A DNA stretch of 64,000 nt from Rubrivivax sp. GTDB taxonomy: Bacteria; Pseudomonadota; Gammaproteobacteria; Burkholderiales; Burkholderiaceae_C. This document shows, piece by piece, positions 16,371 to 24,389 of the stretch. Both the position numbers and the translations under genes were made by a program. Below the pieces are notes generated by a model. It saw only the letters and a program-made list of their open reading frames with translations. It searched no databases and was not told the DNA's origin. The stretch covers positions 1 through 64,000 of the forward strand of contig JAEUPD010000019.1 of the NCBI GenBank assembly GCA_016788525.1. Reading direction: 5' to 3'. The first letter of the stretch is position 1. Each line of letters begins with the position of its first letter.

Positions 16371-17413
16371 CGGCGCTCCGCCTGCGTGATGTGCGTGCCG
16401 CCGCGGCCCATCAGCGCCTCGAAGGTGTTCTCCAGCGAGGTGATGATGACCTCGCCATTGGGGTTGGCCTCGGGCGCCTCTTCGAGAAAGCTGATTGCGG
16501 CGTCGATCTTGGGGCCCATGCTGCCGGGCGGGAACTGCCCCGCCGCGGCGTGCGCCCGCGCCTGCGCCAGGCTCATGTGGTCGAGCCAGGTCTGGGTGGG
16601 GCGGTTGAAGTCGAGCGCGACGCGCTCCACGCCGGTGAGCATGACCAGCGCATCGGCGCGCAGGTGCGCGGCAAGCAAGGCGCTGGTGAGGTCCTTGTCG
16701 ATGACCGCGGCCACGCCGTTCCAGCGGCCGTTTGCGCCACGCACCACCGGCACGCCGCCACCGCCGCAGGCGATGGGCACGACGCCGGCATCCATCAGCG
16801 CGTCGACGGTCTTCAGGTCGAGGATGCGCCGCGGCCTGGGGCTGGCGACGATGCGCCGCCAGCCGCGGCCCGAGTCTTCGGCCATCGTCCAGCCCGTGGC
16901 CGCGGCCATCTGCTCGGCCTCGGCCTGGCTGAAGAAGCGGCCCACCGGCTTGGTGGGGCGCCCGAAGGCAGGGTCGTCGCCATCCACCTCGACCTCGGTG
17001 ACGATGCACGAGACCACGACATCGAGCCCCTGGTCCTGCAGCACGTTGGCCAGGCTTTGCTGCAGCATGTAGCCCATGCCGCCTTGGGAGTGCGCCACGC
17101 ACACGTCCATCGGCATCGGCGGCAGCTCGGCCGCGGTGCGTGCCATGCGGTACAGGATGTTGCCCACCACCGGCCCGTTGCCATGCGTGAGCACGAGCTG
17201 CCAGCCGGCGCGGATGATCTCCACCAGGTGCGCGCAGACTTCGCGCATCAGCGCCATCTGCTCCTCGGCGGTGCCGCGGATGGTAGGCGGGTAGGCGGCG
17301 TTGCCTCCCAGCGCCACCACGACGCGCTTGCGGCGCGGCGCCCCCGGCATGGCTTGTGTGGCCGATGTGGCCGATGTGGCCGATGCGGCCGGCACGGCCG
17401 CGCTCGTTGTCAC
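16367..17413 (-). CDS. arcC: Carbamate kinase
   Basis: 348 aa from a GTG at 17413 that overlaps the fdrA stop as GTGA, in keeping with the other junctions of this operon. The catalytic core begins with RVVVALGGNAA and contains LTHGNGPVVGN, AHSQGGMGYMLQQ and IACGGGGVPVV, all diagnostic of carbamate kinases. It transfers phosphate from carbamoyl phosphate to ADP, giving ATP, CO2 and ammonia, so it would harvest the carbamoyl phosphate released by the AllFGH complex (like AllK in E. coli). Oddly, about 30 residues precede the core, including Ala-Thr-Ser repeats from a 9-bp tandem repeat; a start at 17350 would remove them. Confidence 0.92.
   Translation of the reverse strand: MTTSAAVPAASATSATSATQAMPGAPRRKRVVVALGGNAAYPPTIRGTAEEQMALMREVCAHLVEIIRAGWQLVLTHGNGPVVGNILYRMARTAAELPPMPMDVCVAHSQGGMGYMLQQSLANVLQDQGLDVVVSCIVTEVEVDGDDPAFGRPTKPVGRFFSQAEAEQMAAATGWTMAEDSGRGWRRIVASPRPRRILDLKTVDALMDAGVVPIACGGGGVPVVRGANGRWNGVAAVIDKDLTSALLAAHLRADALVMLTGVERVALDFNRPTQTWLDHMSLAQARAHAAAGQFPPGSMGPKIDAAISFLEEAPEANPNGEVIITSLENTFEALMGRGGTHITQAERR
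17351..17386. repeat. 9-bp tandem repeat in the carbamate kinase N-terminus
   Basis: Three tandem units of GGCCGATGT/C at 17360-17386, with a degenerate unit (GGCTTGTGT) before them. On the coding strand they give Ala-Thr-Ser repeats. Unit length divisible by three keeps the frame whatever the copy number. Confidence 0.8.
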
Positions 17414-19032
17414 GCAAGCACCCACTGCTGCGCCAGCCAGGCCGCGTTGGCGCTGTTGCCGGCCAGCGCCATGCCCGCACCGCGCAGCGTGGCTTCCTGC
17501 TGCGCCAGGCCTTGCGGGTCGAGCTCGGTGCCGCAGACGAAGCCCACCAGACCCAGGGTGCGCCCGTCGCGCGCGGCGATGCGCCGCGCCTCGCGCAGCG
17601 CGGGGGCCAGCTCACCGGCCGGGTCGGCATGTGCGCCGTGGCCGATGACCACATCCAGCAGGATCACGCGGGTGGTGGGGTCGGCCGCCTCGGCCAGCAG
17701 GCGCTCGATGCGCGCCGCCTGGTCGATCATCGGGTGCGGACGGCCGAGCGTGAACTGGTCGTCGCCCAGGTCGAGCGCAGCGTGCTCGACGCTGGCGCGC
17801 TTGGGGTCGGGCAGCGCCAGGGCGTCGTCCAGCGGCACGTTGGACCACACGCGCAGCCCGGCCCGCGCCCACAGGGCCTGCGCCTCGGCGGCGAAGGTGC
17901 CCCCCGAGTACAGCGCGCGCAGGTACTTCTGCGAAGGCGCGAATCGCGGCCGGCGCGCCATGGCGTACGAATCGCGGGCCACACCCTCCTGGTTGCGCCG
18001 GCCGCTCAGGCGGACGGCGGCCGCGGCGCAGTCGACCAGGGTGTGCACGGTGCGCTGCGGCGCGCCGCCGGGAGGCTCGGCCGCGGCGCGGCCTTGCCCG
18101 CCAGCCACCTGCGCGCCGATGAAGAGCACCACCGCCGGCTTGCCCGCCGCGCGCAGTGCCGACCGCACCTGCACCGCCACTGCCGGCGCGGGCGGCTTGC
18201 ACAGCACGGCGATGACGCGCGTGCCCTCGTCGCGCGCCAGCAGGTGAATGGCCTGCAGCATCGTGATGCCGCCCACCTCGGCCCGGATGTCGCGCCCGCC
18301 GGTGCCGATGGCATGACTGATGCCACCGCCCATGCGGTGGATCTGCGTGCTCACCTCCTGCAGCCCGGTGCCCGAGGCGGCCACCAGGCCGATGGGGCCG
18401 CGCCGCACGTTGTTGGCAAAGCCCAGCGGCACGCCACCGATGAGCGCGGTGCCGCAGTCCGGGCCCATCACCAGCAGGCCGCGGCGCCGCGCCTCCCGCT
18501 TGAGCACCACCTCCTGCTCCAGCGGCACGTTGTCGCTGAACATGAACACGTGGAGCCCGAGCTTCACAGCCTTCAGCGCCTCGGCCGCCGCGTAGGCGCC
18601 GGGCACCGAGATCTGGGCGATGTTGGCCTGCGCCGCGCCCGCCGCACCGGCCCCCGCCGCCTGGGCGAAGCGCGCCTGCGCCATGGCCAGCGTGGTGGCC
18701 GCGGGCCCGCGGGCTGCGCCCGGGGCCGGGCTGCCCACGGCCTCGTCGCGCCCCGACAGCTGCTCGCCGGCCAGTGCGCGCGCCGCTTCGCAGGCGGCGC
18801 CCGTGCGCGCCTGCACCACCACCATGATGTCGCTCGGCCCCGCCGAGCGCACCTCGGGGCCCAGCAGCCCGGCTTCCTGCAGGATCTCCTTGTTGGCCGC
18901 GTTGCCCAGTTGCAGCGTGGCGTTCACCACCTCGGGCAGTGCGAGCAGGCGCTGCGCCACGCGCATCAGGGCCACCGAATCCTTGTACTGGTTGGCGACG
19001 ATGTAGGCCAGGGTGTGCAGCGGCGCGGGCAT
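17410..19032 (-). CDS. fdrA: FdrA-family acyl-CoA-synthetase-like protein, oxamate carbamoyltransferase subunit AllF-like
   Basis: 540 aa with the FdrA arrangement of succinyl-CoA-synthetase-like Rossmann domains: VMGPDCGTALIGGVPLGFAN and GPIGLVAASGTGLQEV, then GGRDIRAEVGG. E. coli FdrA (AllF) is the third subunit of oxamate carbamoyltransferase. The start at 19032 is the first ATG before the conserved region (MPAPLHTLAYIV); codons upstream would read into the promoter of the divergent aminotransferase gene. It leads the operon fdrA-arcC-allH-allG-hpxW. The order differs from E. coli, where the kinase gene comes last. Confidence 0.9.
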   Translation of the reverse strand: MPAPLHTLAYIVANQYKDSVALMRVAQRLLALPEVVNATLQLGNAANKEILQEAGLLGPEVRSAGPSDIMVVVQARTGAACEAARALAGEQLSGRDEAVGSPAPGAARGPAATTLAMAQARFAQAAGAGAAGAAQANIAQISVPGAYAAAEALKAVKLGLHVFMFSDNVPLEQEVVLKREARRRGLLVMGPDCGTALIGGVPLGFANNVRRGPIGLVAASGTGLQEVSTQIHRMGGGISHAIGTGGRDIRAEVGGITMLQAIHLLARDEGTRVIAVLCKPPAPAVAVQVRSALRAAGKPAVVLFIGAQVAGGQGRAAAEPPGGAPQRTVHTLVDCAAAAVRLSGRRNQEGVARDSYAMARRPRFAPSQKYLRALYSGGTFAAEAQALWARAGLRVWSNVPLDDALALPDPKRASVEHAALDLGDDQFTLGRPHPMIDQAARIERLLAEAADPTTRVILLDVVIGHGAHADPAGELAPALREARRIAARDGRTLGLVGFVCGTELDPQGLAQQEATLRGAGMALAGNSANAAWLAQQWVLA

Positions 19033-19088
19033 GGCGGGGAAGGATATCGATGAGGCGCGAACTGTAAGTGCTTTGCTACGATGCCCCG
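19033..19088. promoter_or_regulatory. Divergent promoter region, fdrA operon and pucG
   Basis: Only 56 bases separate the two divergent start codons, so both promoters and any operator must lie here or reach into the coding starts. The stretch is less GC-rich than its surroundings (AAGTGCTTTGCTACGAT near 19066-19082). TACGAT could be a -10 element for pucG, which would leave almost no leader. No clear palindrome was found. Confidence 0.45.
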
Positions 19089-20372
19089 ATGAACCGCGTG
19101 CCCCTGCCCAAGACATCGCCTCTGCCCGAGCCCGCCTCGGCGCTGGCCGAGCTGAACCCGGCACCGCGCCTGCTGATGGGCCCGGGCCCGATCAACGCCG
19201 ACCCGCGCGTGCTGCGTGCGATGGGCACGCCGCTGATCGGTCAGTTCGACCCGCAGTTCAGGCTCATGATGCGCGAGACGATGGCGCTGTTTCGCGAGGT
19301 CTTCGCCACCCGCAACGACTGGACACTGGTTGCCGACGGCACCGCGCGCGCCGCCATCGAGATGGTCATGCAGTCGGCCATCGAGCCCGGCGACCGCGTG
19401 CTGGTGGGCAGCTTCGGCCGTTTCGGCCAGCTGCTCGAAGAGATCGCGCGACGTTGCGGCGCCGAGGTGCACATCGTGCAGGCCGAGTGGGGCACCGTGC
19501 TCGACCTGGCCCAGTTCGAGGCGGCGCTGAAGGCTTGTTCGCCCAAGCTCGTGGCCGTGTGCCAGGGCGACACCTCCACCACCATGATGCAGCCGCTCGA
19601 AGGGCTGGGCGAGCTGTGCCATCGGCACGGCGCGCTGCTGCAGGTGGACGCCACGGCCACCTGCGGCGGCGCGCCGCTGCCGGCCGATGCCTGGAGCGTG
19701 GACGCCGTCACCGCGGGCTTGCAGAAGTGCCTGGGCGGGCCCTCCGGCGCCTCGCCGCTGACGCTGTCGGACGCCATGGCGCGGCGCATCTACCACCGCC
19801 GCCACATCGAGCGCGGCCTGCAGCCGGCCGACTACCTGCCCGGTGCCGGAGCGCGCATTGCCAGCAACTACATGGACCTGGCGATGGTCATGGACTACTG
19901 GAGCGATGCGGGCCTGAACCACCACACCGAGGCCACGACCATGCTCTATGCGGCCCGCGAGTGCGGCCGCATCGCGGTGCAGGAAGGCCTGTGGGCGATG
20001 TTCGAGCGGCACGCGCGCGTCTCGCGCGCCGTGCTCGCCGGTGTACGCGCCATGGGGCTCGAGGTGTACGGCGACCCGGCGCACAAGATGCCCAACGTCA
20101 CCGGCGTGCGCGTGCCCGAAGGCATCTCCGCCGACAAGGTGCGCCAGGCGCTGCTCAACGACTTCAACGTCGAGATCGGCACCAGCTTCGGCCCGCTGCA
20201 CGGCAAGGTGTGGCGCCTGGGCGCCATGGGCTACAACGCGCGGCCCGATGCGGTGTACACCACCCTGGCCGCGCTCGAGGCGGTGCTCGCCGCCGAAGGC
20301 CACCGCCTGCCGCGCGGGGCCGGCGTGGATGCGGCTTACGCGTCGTTCAAGAGCGTGGCACCTGCGGCGTGA
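19089..20372 (+). CDS. pucG: PucG-type aminotransferase, probable (S)-ureidoglycine-glyoxylate transaminase
   Basis: 427 aa class V aminotransferase of the alanine-glyoxylate/PucG branch. The PLP lysine is Lys213 in GLQKCLGGPSGASPLTLS, a form of the active-site block typical of PucG; GPGPINADPRVLRAMG is the N-terminal family motif. PucG (UGXT, HpxJ) moves the amino group of (S)-ureidoglycine to glyoxylate, giving oxalurate and glycine. Oxalurate is exactly the substrate of the divergently encoded AllFGH complex, which strongly supports this role over plain serine- or alanine-glyoxylate transamination. The ATG at 19089 is preferred to a GTG at 19068. Confidence 0.85.
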   Translation: MNRVPLPKTSPLPEPASALAELNPAPRLLMGPGPINADPRVLRAMGTPLIGQFDPQFRLMMRETMALFREVFATRNDWTLVADGTARAAIEMVMQSAIEPGDRVLVGSFGRFGQLLEEIARRCGAEVHIVQAEWGTVLDLAQFEAALKACSPKLVAVCQGDTSTTMMQPLEGLGELCHRHGALLQVDATATCGGAPLPADAWSVDAVTAGLQKCLGGPSGASPLTLSDAMARRIYHRRHIERGLQPADYLPGAGARIASNYMDLAMVMDYWSDAGLNHHTEATTMLYAARECGRIAVQEGLWAMFERHARVSRAVLAGVRAMGLEVYGDPAHKMPNVTGVRVPEGISADKVRQALLNDFNVEIGTSFGPLHGKVWRLGAMGYNARPDAVYTTLAALEAVLAAEGHRLPRGAGVDAAYASFKSVAPAA

Positions 20373-20377
20373 ACGAT

Positions 20378-20397
20378 GGCCGGCCCCTTGGCCGGCC
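20378..20397. terminator. Hairpin between convergent pucG and PepSY genes
   Basis: Perfect 8-bp stem GGCCGGCC with a CCTT loop, five bases after the pucG stop and 38 bases from the stop of the convergent gene. No T-run follows on either strand, but its position fits a bidirectional stop for transcription. Confidence 0.5.
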
Positions 20398-20435
20398 TCC
20401 GCGCGCTCGAGCGGCTTCTTGCGCGCTGAGCGAGC

Positions 20436-21182
20436 TCAGCGGCCCGGCGCGCGCTGCTGCCGCGCGCGCCGGGCATGCACTGAGCGCCGCACCGCCAGCA
20501 CGGCCAGCACCGCGCCGGTGAGCACCAGCGCCAGCGCGGCCAGGCTGGCGGCCTTCACCAGCGGGTGGCTGAAGTCGTCACCGGCGGTGTAGTCCATCAG
20601 GTGCAGACGCCAGAAGAAGTCGTACAGCACCCAGGCGTCGTTGCGAATCGCCACCAGCTCGCCGCTGCGCGCGTCGAAATACAGGCGCGTGCCGACGAAG
20701 TCGTCGAAGCTGGCGCGCCACACATCGGTGCGCTCGCCGGCCTCGCGCACGATCAGCGCCCGCGGCGGCACTGTGGGCAGCCGAGTCACGGTCAGCGCCG
20801 TGCCGGCATCGCCCAGGTAGTGCCGGCGCGCAAAGGCACGCATCGCCGCCTCGTCGGGCGCGGCCAGCACGCGGCCATCCGCGCCGACCCAGCTCTCGCC
20901 CTTGGCGTGGCGCAGCTTCAGCGCCGGCCCCGCGGGCGTGAGCACGCTCGTCACGGCCACCACCGGCGCACCGGGGTGGGCCTGCAGATGGCGGGCCACC
21001 TGCTGCGCCCAGTCGGCGGGCAGCGGCTGCTGCGGGCGCCGCACATGCTCCTCGCCCTTCACCCAGGCCTTGAACGGCAGCCAGGTGAACACGAAACCGC
21101 CCGCCACCCAGGCCAGCACCTGGAGGGCGACGATCCAGGCCAGCCAGCGGTGCCAGCGGAAGAAGCGCGGGCCCAGGCTCAC
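20436..21182 (-). CDS. PepSY-domain membrane protein
   Basis: 248 aa from a GTG at 21182 that overlaps the pdxA stop (GTGA). One transmembrane helix follows a short basic start (WLAWIVALQVLAWVAGGFVF, about residues 12-31). A periplasmic region with PepSY-like repeats (RLYFDARSGELVAIRND) comes next, then a second helix near the C-terminus (ASLAALALVLTGAVLAVLAV) and a basic tail. It resembles the PepSY-associated TM family (PiuB-like), often linked to iron uptake or envelope reductases. Its coupling to pdxA is unexplained. A longer frame upstream is the shadow of pdxA. Confidence 0.75.
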   Translation of the reverse strand: MSLGPRFFRWHRWLAWIVALQVLAWVAGGFVFTWLPFKAWVKGEEHVRRPQQPLPADWAQQVARHLQAHPGAPVVAVTSVLTPAGPALKLRHAKGESWVGADGRVLAAPDEAAMRAFARRHYLGDAGTALTVTRLPTVPPRALIVREAGERTDVWRASFDDFVGTRLYFDARSGELVAIRNDAWVLYDFFWRLHLMDYTAGDDFSHPLVKAASLAALALVLTGAVLAVLAVRRSVHARRARQQRAPGR

Positions 21183-22246
21183 CGGGCAGCTGGCACCGCC
21201 GAGGCCATGCGCACGCCCAGCTCGAACGCCGCGCGCAGGCCGTCGACGCGCGCCACGCCCTGGCCGGCGATGTCGAACGCGCTGCCGCTGGCCGGCGTCG
21301 TCACCGGCACGGGCAGGCCGCCGTGCAGCGTGACGCCGCGCTCGAATCCCATCAGCTTCATCGCGATCTGGCCCTGGTCGTGGTACATCGAAACGACGGC
21401 ATCGAAGTCGCCGCGGCGCGCGGCGATGAACACCGTATCCGGCGAGTATGGCCCGCGTGCGTCCAGCCCCTCGGCCTGCAGCGCGCGCACCGCCGGCTCG
21501 ATGACTTCGATCTCCTCCATGCCGATGCTGCCGCCATCGCCGGCATGCGGGTTGAGGCCGGTGACGGCGATGCGCGGCCGGGCCACGCCGGCGCGCTGCA
21601 GCGCCGCCTGGACGATCAGCACCGCATCGCGCACGGCCCGGCCGGTGATGAGCACGCTCACCTCCTTGAGCGGCACGTGCGAAGTCACGCGCGAGGTCCA
21701 CAGGCCGCCGGTGATGTTGAACTCGCAGACGAAGCCCGGCACCGCCAGCCGCTCGGCGAGATAGCGCAGCTCGTCTTCCTGCGCCATGCCAGCCAGGCGC
21801 AGGCTGTGCTTGTTCAGCGGCGCGAAGACGATGCCTTGCACGTGCCCGGCATGCGCCGCGGCCGAGGCCAGCTCCAGCGCGCGCAGCGCGGCGCGCCCGG
21901 CCTGGGCGGTGGACTGCGCCACCGGCGGCAGCGCACCGCGCAGCGCATCGTCGGCGAGCCAGGCGATGGCGTCGCCCGCCGGCGCGGCGGCCTCGGCGGC
22001 GGCCACGCGCTGCACCGGCAGCTTCACGCCGGCGATGCGCTCGCCCTCGGCCAGCACCACCGGGTCGGCGATCAGCAGCACCTCGGCGGCGGCGCGCACC
22101 GCCGGGTCGGCCAGCAGCTTCACGCCCATCTCGGGGCCCACGCCGCCGACATCGCCCAGCAGGAAGGCGATGCGCGGGCGGCCACCCACGGCCGCCTGCG
22201 ATGCCGCCGGGGCCGGCGCGGCGACCCCGTTCGCCGCCGTGCTCAT
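21179..22246 (-). CDS. pdxA: PdxA-family dehydrogenase (PdxA2 or TphB-like)
   Basis: 355 aa, 4-hydroxythreonine-4-phosphate dehydrogenase family. Motifs: GDVGGVGPEMGVKLL at the N-terminus, a metal-binding histidine region (RVTSHVPLKEV), GLNPHAGDGGSIG, and YHDQGQIAMKLMGF. Besides vitamin B6 synthesis, relatives act on D-threonate/D-erythronate 4-phosphate (PdxA2) or on the terephthalate cis-diol (TphB). Its start overlaps the stop of a TctC-type binding protein and a LysR regulator is divergent, which suggests a catabolic paralogue rather than the biosynthetic enzyme. Neither a DUF1537 kinase nor a terephthalate dioxygenase gene is present here, so the substrate stays open. Confidence 0.85.
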   Translation of the reverse strand: MSTAANGVAAPAPAASQAAVGGRPRIAFLLGDVGGVGPEMGVKLLADPAVRAAAEVLLIADPVVLAEGERIAGVKLPVQRVAAAEAAAPAGDAIAWLADDALRGALPPVAQSTAQAGRAALRALELASAAAHAGHVQGIVFAPLNKHSLRLAGMAQEDELRYLAERLAVPGFVCEFNITGGLWTSRVTSHVPLKEVSVLITGRAVRDAVLIVQAALQRAGVARPRIAVTGLNPHAGDGGSIGMEEIEVIEPAVRALQAEGLDARGPYSPDTVFIAARRGDFDAVVSMYHDQGQIAMKLMGFERGVTLHGGLPVPVTTPASGSAFDIAGQGVARVDGLRAAFELGVRMASAVPAAR

Positions 22247-23247
22247 TGCCCTTCGGCCTTGATGCCGGCGTCGCGCACGAGCCGCCCGTAACGCTCGAAC
22301 TCGCTCTTGTTCATCTCGGCGAACTGCTCGGGTGTCATCGGCTGAATCTCGCCACCCAGCCCCTTGATGCGGGCGGCCACGTCGGGCAGCCTGAGCGCGG
22401 CGGCCAGCTCGGCGGCAAGGCGGTCGACCACCGCCTTGGGCGTGCCGGCGGTCACATACATCGCGTACCAGGTCTGGATGTCGGCGCCGCTCACGCCCTG
22501 CTCGGCGAGCGTGGGCACGTCGGGCAGCTCGGGGCTGCGCTTCGCGGTGGTGATGGCCAGCGGACGGAACTTGCCGCCCCTGATCTGGCCCATCGCCGAG
22601 CTGGTGGTGTCGAACATCATCTCCACCTGGCCGCCGATGATGTCGATGTGCGCCTGCGAGCTGCCCTTGTAGGGCACGTGGATGGCCTTGGTCTTCGTCG
22701 AGAGGTTGAACGCCTCACCGACGATGTGCTGCGTGCTGCCGATGCCCGAGCTGGCGTACTTCAGCGCCCCGGGCTTGGCCTGCAGGTCGGCGAGCAGGTC
22801 CTTCACGCTCTTGTACGGCGAGGTGGCGCTCACCACCAGCACGTTGGGCACCACGGCCACCAGGCCGACCGGCTGCAGGTCCTTCAGCGGGTCGAACTTC
22901 AGCTTGATGAGGTGCGGCGCCACCGCCTGGCCGGTGTTGGTGGCCAGCAGCAGCGTGGTGCCATCGGGCACGGCCTTGGCGGCCAGCTCGGCGGCAATGG
23001 TGTTGCTGGCACCGGGGCGGTTCTCGATGACGATGCTCTGCTTGAGGGCGGGCCCCATCTTCTCGGCCAGCAGCCGCGCCAGGATGTCGGTGCCGCCGCC
23101 TGCATTGGCGCCGACCATGATGCGCAGCGGCTTGTCGGGCCAGCCCTGGGCGTGAGACACCCACGGCACGAGCCCCAGGGCCGCGAGGCCGCCGCAGGCA
23201 GCCAGGCGCACGGTGCGGCGGCGCGCCGCGTTGCGAGGATGGTTCAT
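22243..23247 (-). CDS. TctC/Bug-family periplasmic substrate-binding protein 2
   Basis: 334 aa with a twin-Arg-like basic start and signal peptide ending near VSHAQG, then the family motifs WPDKPLRIMVGANAGGGTD and GGQVEMMFDT. It captures an organic acid for uptake; no membrane carrier genes lie beside it. It heads a coupled operon with pdxA and the PepSY gene, divergent from a LysR regulator across about 100 bases. The pairing of a TctC protein with a PdxA homologue resembles tphC-tphB of terephthalate operons, but no other tph gene is present. Confidence 0.92.
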   Translation of the reverse strand: MNHPRNAARRRTVRLAACGGLAALGLVPWVSHAQGWPDKPLRIMVGANAGGGTDILARLLAEKMGPALKQSIVIENRPGASNTIAAELAAKAVPDGTTLLLATNTGQAVAPHLIKLKFDPLKDLQPVGLVAVVPNVLVVSATSPYKSVKDLLADLQAKPGALKYASSGIGSTQHIVGEAFNLSTKTKAIHVPYKGSSQAHIDIIGGQVEMMFDTTSSAMGQIRGGKFRPLAITTAKRSPELPDVPTLAEQGVSGADIQTWYAMYVTAGTPKAVVDRLAAELAAALRLPDVAARIKGLGGEIQPMTPEQFAEMNKSEFERYGRLVRDAGIKAEGQ

Positions 23248-23300
23248 GGTGTCTCCGGTCTGTCTGGTGGAATGCGGGCCGCCAGCCTAAGCGGCCGGGC

Positions 23301-23348
23301 CATGCATTTCCAATGCGGTTGCCGGAACTGTTGATGACAATTCCGGCA
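23301..23348. promoter_or_regulatory. Divergent control region with two inverted repeats
   Basis: GCATT-TCC-AATGC at 23304-23316 and TGCCGGAA / TTCCGGCA at 23320-23327 and 23341-23348 (13-base spacer) lie between the LysR gene and tctC. The second repeat abuts the LysR start and is a plausible LysR autoregulatory site. The first belongs to a sequence, CATGCATTxCCAATGCG, that recurs before the operon at 37034-37948. Confidence 0.65.
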
Positions 23349-24361
23349 TGACAAGCCGCCCTGCCCGCCCCGCCATCACCACCCGCCCGGCGGCCACCCG
23401 CAGAAGGCCGCTGGACGACGCCCCGGCCCTGATGCGCCTGCGGACCCGGCAGCTGCTGCTGGCCGCCTCGCTCGGGCGCGAGCGGCACCTCGGGCGCGCG
23501 GCGGCCGAGCTGGGCATCAGCCAGCCGGCGGCCACGCGCCTGCTGCAGGAACTGGAGGAGACGCTCGGCGCACGCCTGTTCGAGCGCAACGCGCGTGGCA
23601 TGACGCCCACCGCCGCCGGCGAGGTGCTGGTGCGCTACGCGCGGCAGGTGCTCAATGACTTCGGTGCCACGCGGCGCGAGCTGGCTGCGCTGGCCGCCGG
23701 CCTGCACGGCACGCTGCGCGTGGGCTCGGTGCCCAGCGCGCTGCCGCCGCTGCTGGCGCCGGCGCTGGCACGCTTCAAGGCGCAGCATGCGCGCGTGGCC
23801 GTGGCCATCGAGGTCGACACCAGCGACGTGATGCTCGAGCGGCTGGCGCGCGGAGAGGTCGAGCTGATGCTCGGCCGCCTGGTTGAAGGCCACCACGACG
23901 ACGAGCACGAGGCCCTGCCGGTGCTCGACGAACCGCAGGTGGCCGTGGCGCGCGCGTCGCACCCGCTGCTGGCCGCCGCGCAGGACTCGCCGCCGCCCCT
24001 GCGCGAACTGGCGCGCTGGTCCTGGGTGGTGCAGCCGCCCGGCTCGCCGCAGGCCGGGCGCTTCATGGCCATGATGCGCGAGGCCGGCGTGCACCGCCGC
24101 ATCGACATCACCGAGACCGCCTCCACCGTGGCCACGACGGCGCTGCTGGAGGCCAGCGACATGCTGGCGGTGATGCCTGCGTCGCTGGCGGCGCACTACG
24201 CGAGCCTGGGCGTGCTGCGGACGCTGCCGGTGGCACTGCCGCTGCGCGTGCCCGACATCCAGCTCGTGTGGCGGCGCTCGCGCGAGTTCTCGCCACCGGC
24301 GGCGGCGTTCCGCGACGAGGTGCTGGCGCAGGCGGCGGCGGCGCGTGGCACGGCGGATTGA
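23348..24361 (+). CDS. LysR-family transcriptional regulator
   Basis: 337 aa. After an N-terminal extension, the LysR winged helix-turn-helix spans about residues 28-87 (LGRAAAELGISQPAATRLLQELEETLGARLFER), followed by the two-lobed effector domain. It is divergent from the tctC-pdxA-PepSY operon and very likely activates it in response to the substrate or an intermediate. The ATG at 23348 coincides with the last base of an inverted repeat, so the real start may be the later in-frame Met at about residue 29, directly before the DNA-binding domain. Confidence 0.93.
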   Translation: MTSRPARPAITTRPAATRRRPLDDAPALMRLRTRQLLLAASLGRERHLGRAAAELGISQPAATRLLQELEETLGARLFERNARGMTPTAAGEVLVRYARQVLNDFGATRRELAALAAGLHGTLRVGSVPSALPPLLAPALARFKAQHARVAVAIEVDTSDVMLERLARGEVELMLGRLVEGHHDDEHEALPVLDEPQVAVARASHPLLAAAQDSPPPLRELARWSWVVQPPGSPQAGRFMAMMREAGVHRRIDITETASTVATTALLEASDMLAVMPASLAAHYASLGVLRTLPVALPLRVPDIQLVWRRSREFSPPAAAFRDEVLAQAAAARGTAD

Positions 24362-24389
24362 CGACGCTGCCTTCGAACGGGCGCAAGCG

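Noticed and set aside
15606..17654. 682-codon minus-strand frame as one fused protein
   Set aside because: Only the last 254 codons (from 16370) match DUF2877; the rest is the wrong frame of fdrA and carbamate kinase.
21179..23247. Terephthalate (tph) operon
   Set aside because: TctC and PdxA homologues fit tphC and tphB, but no dioxygenase or reductase genes are present.
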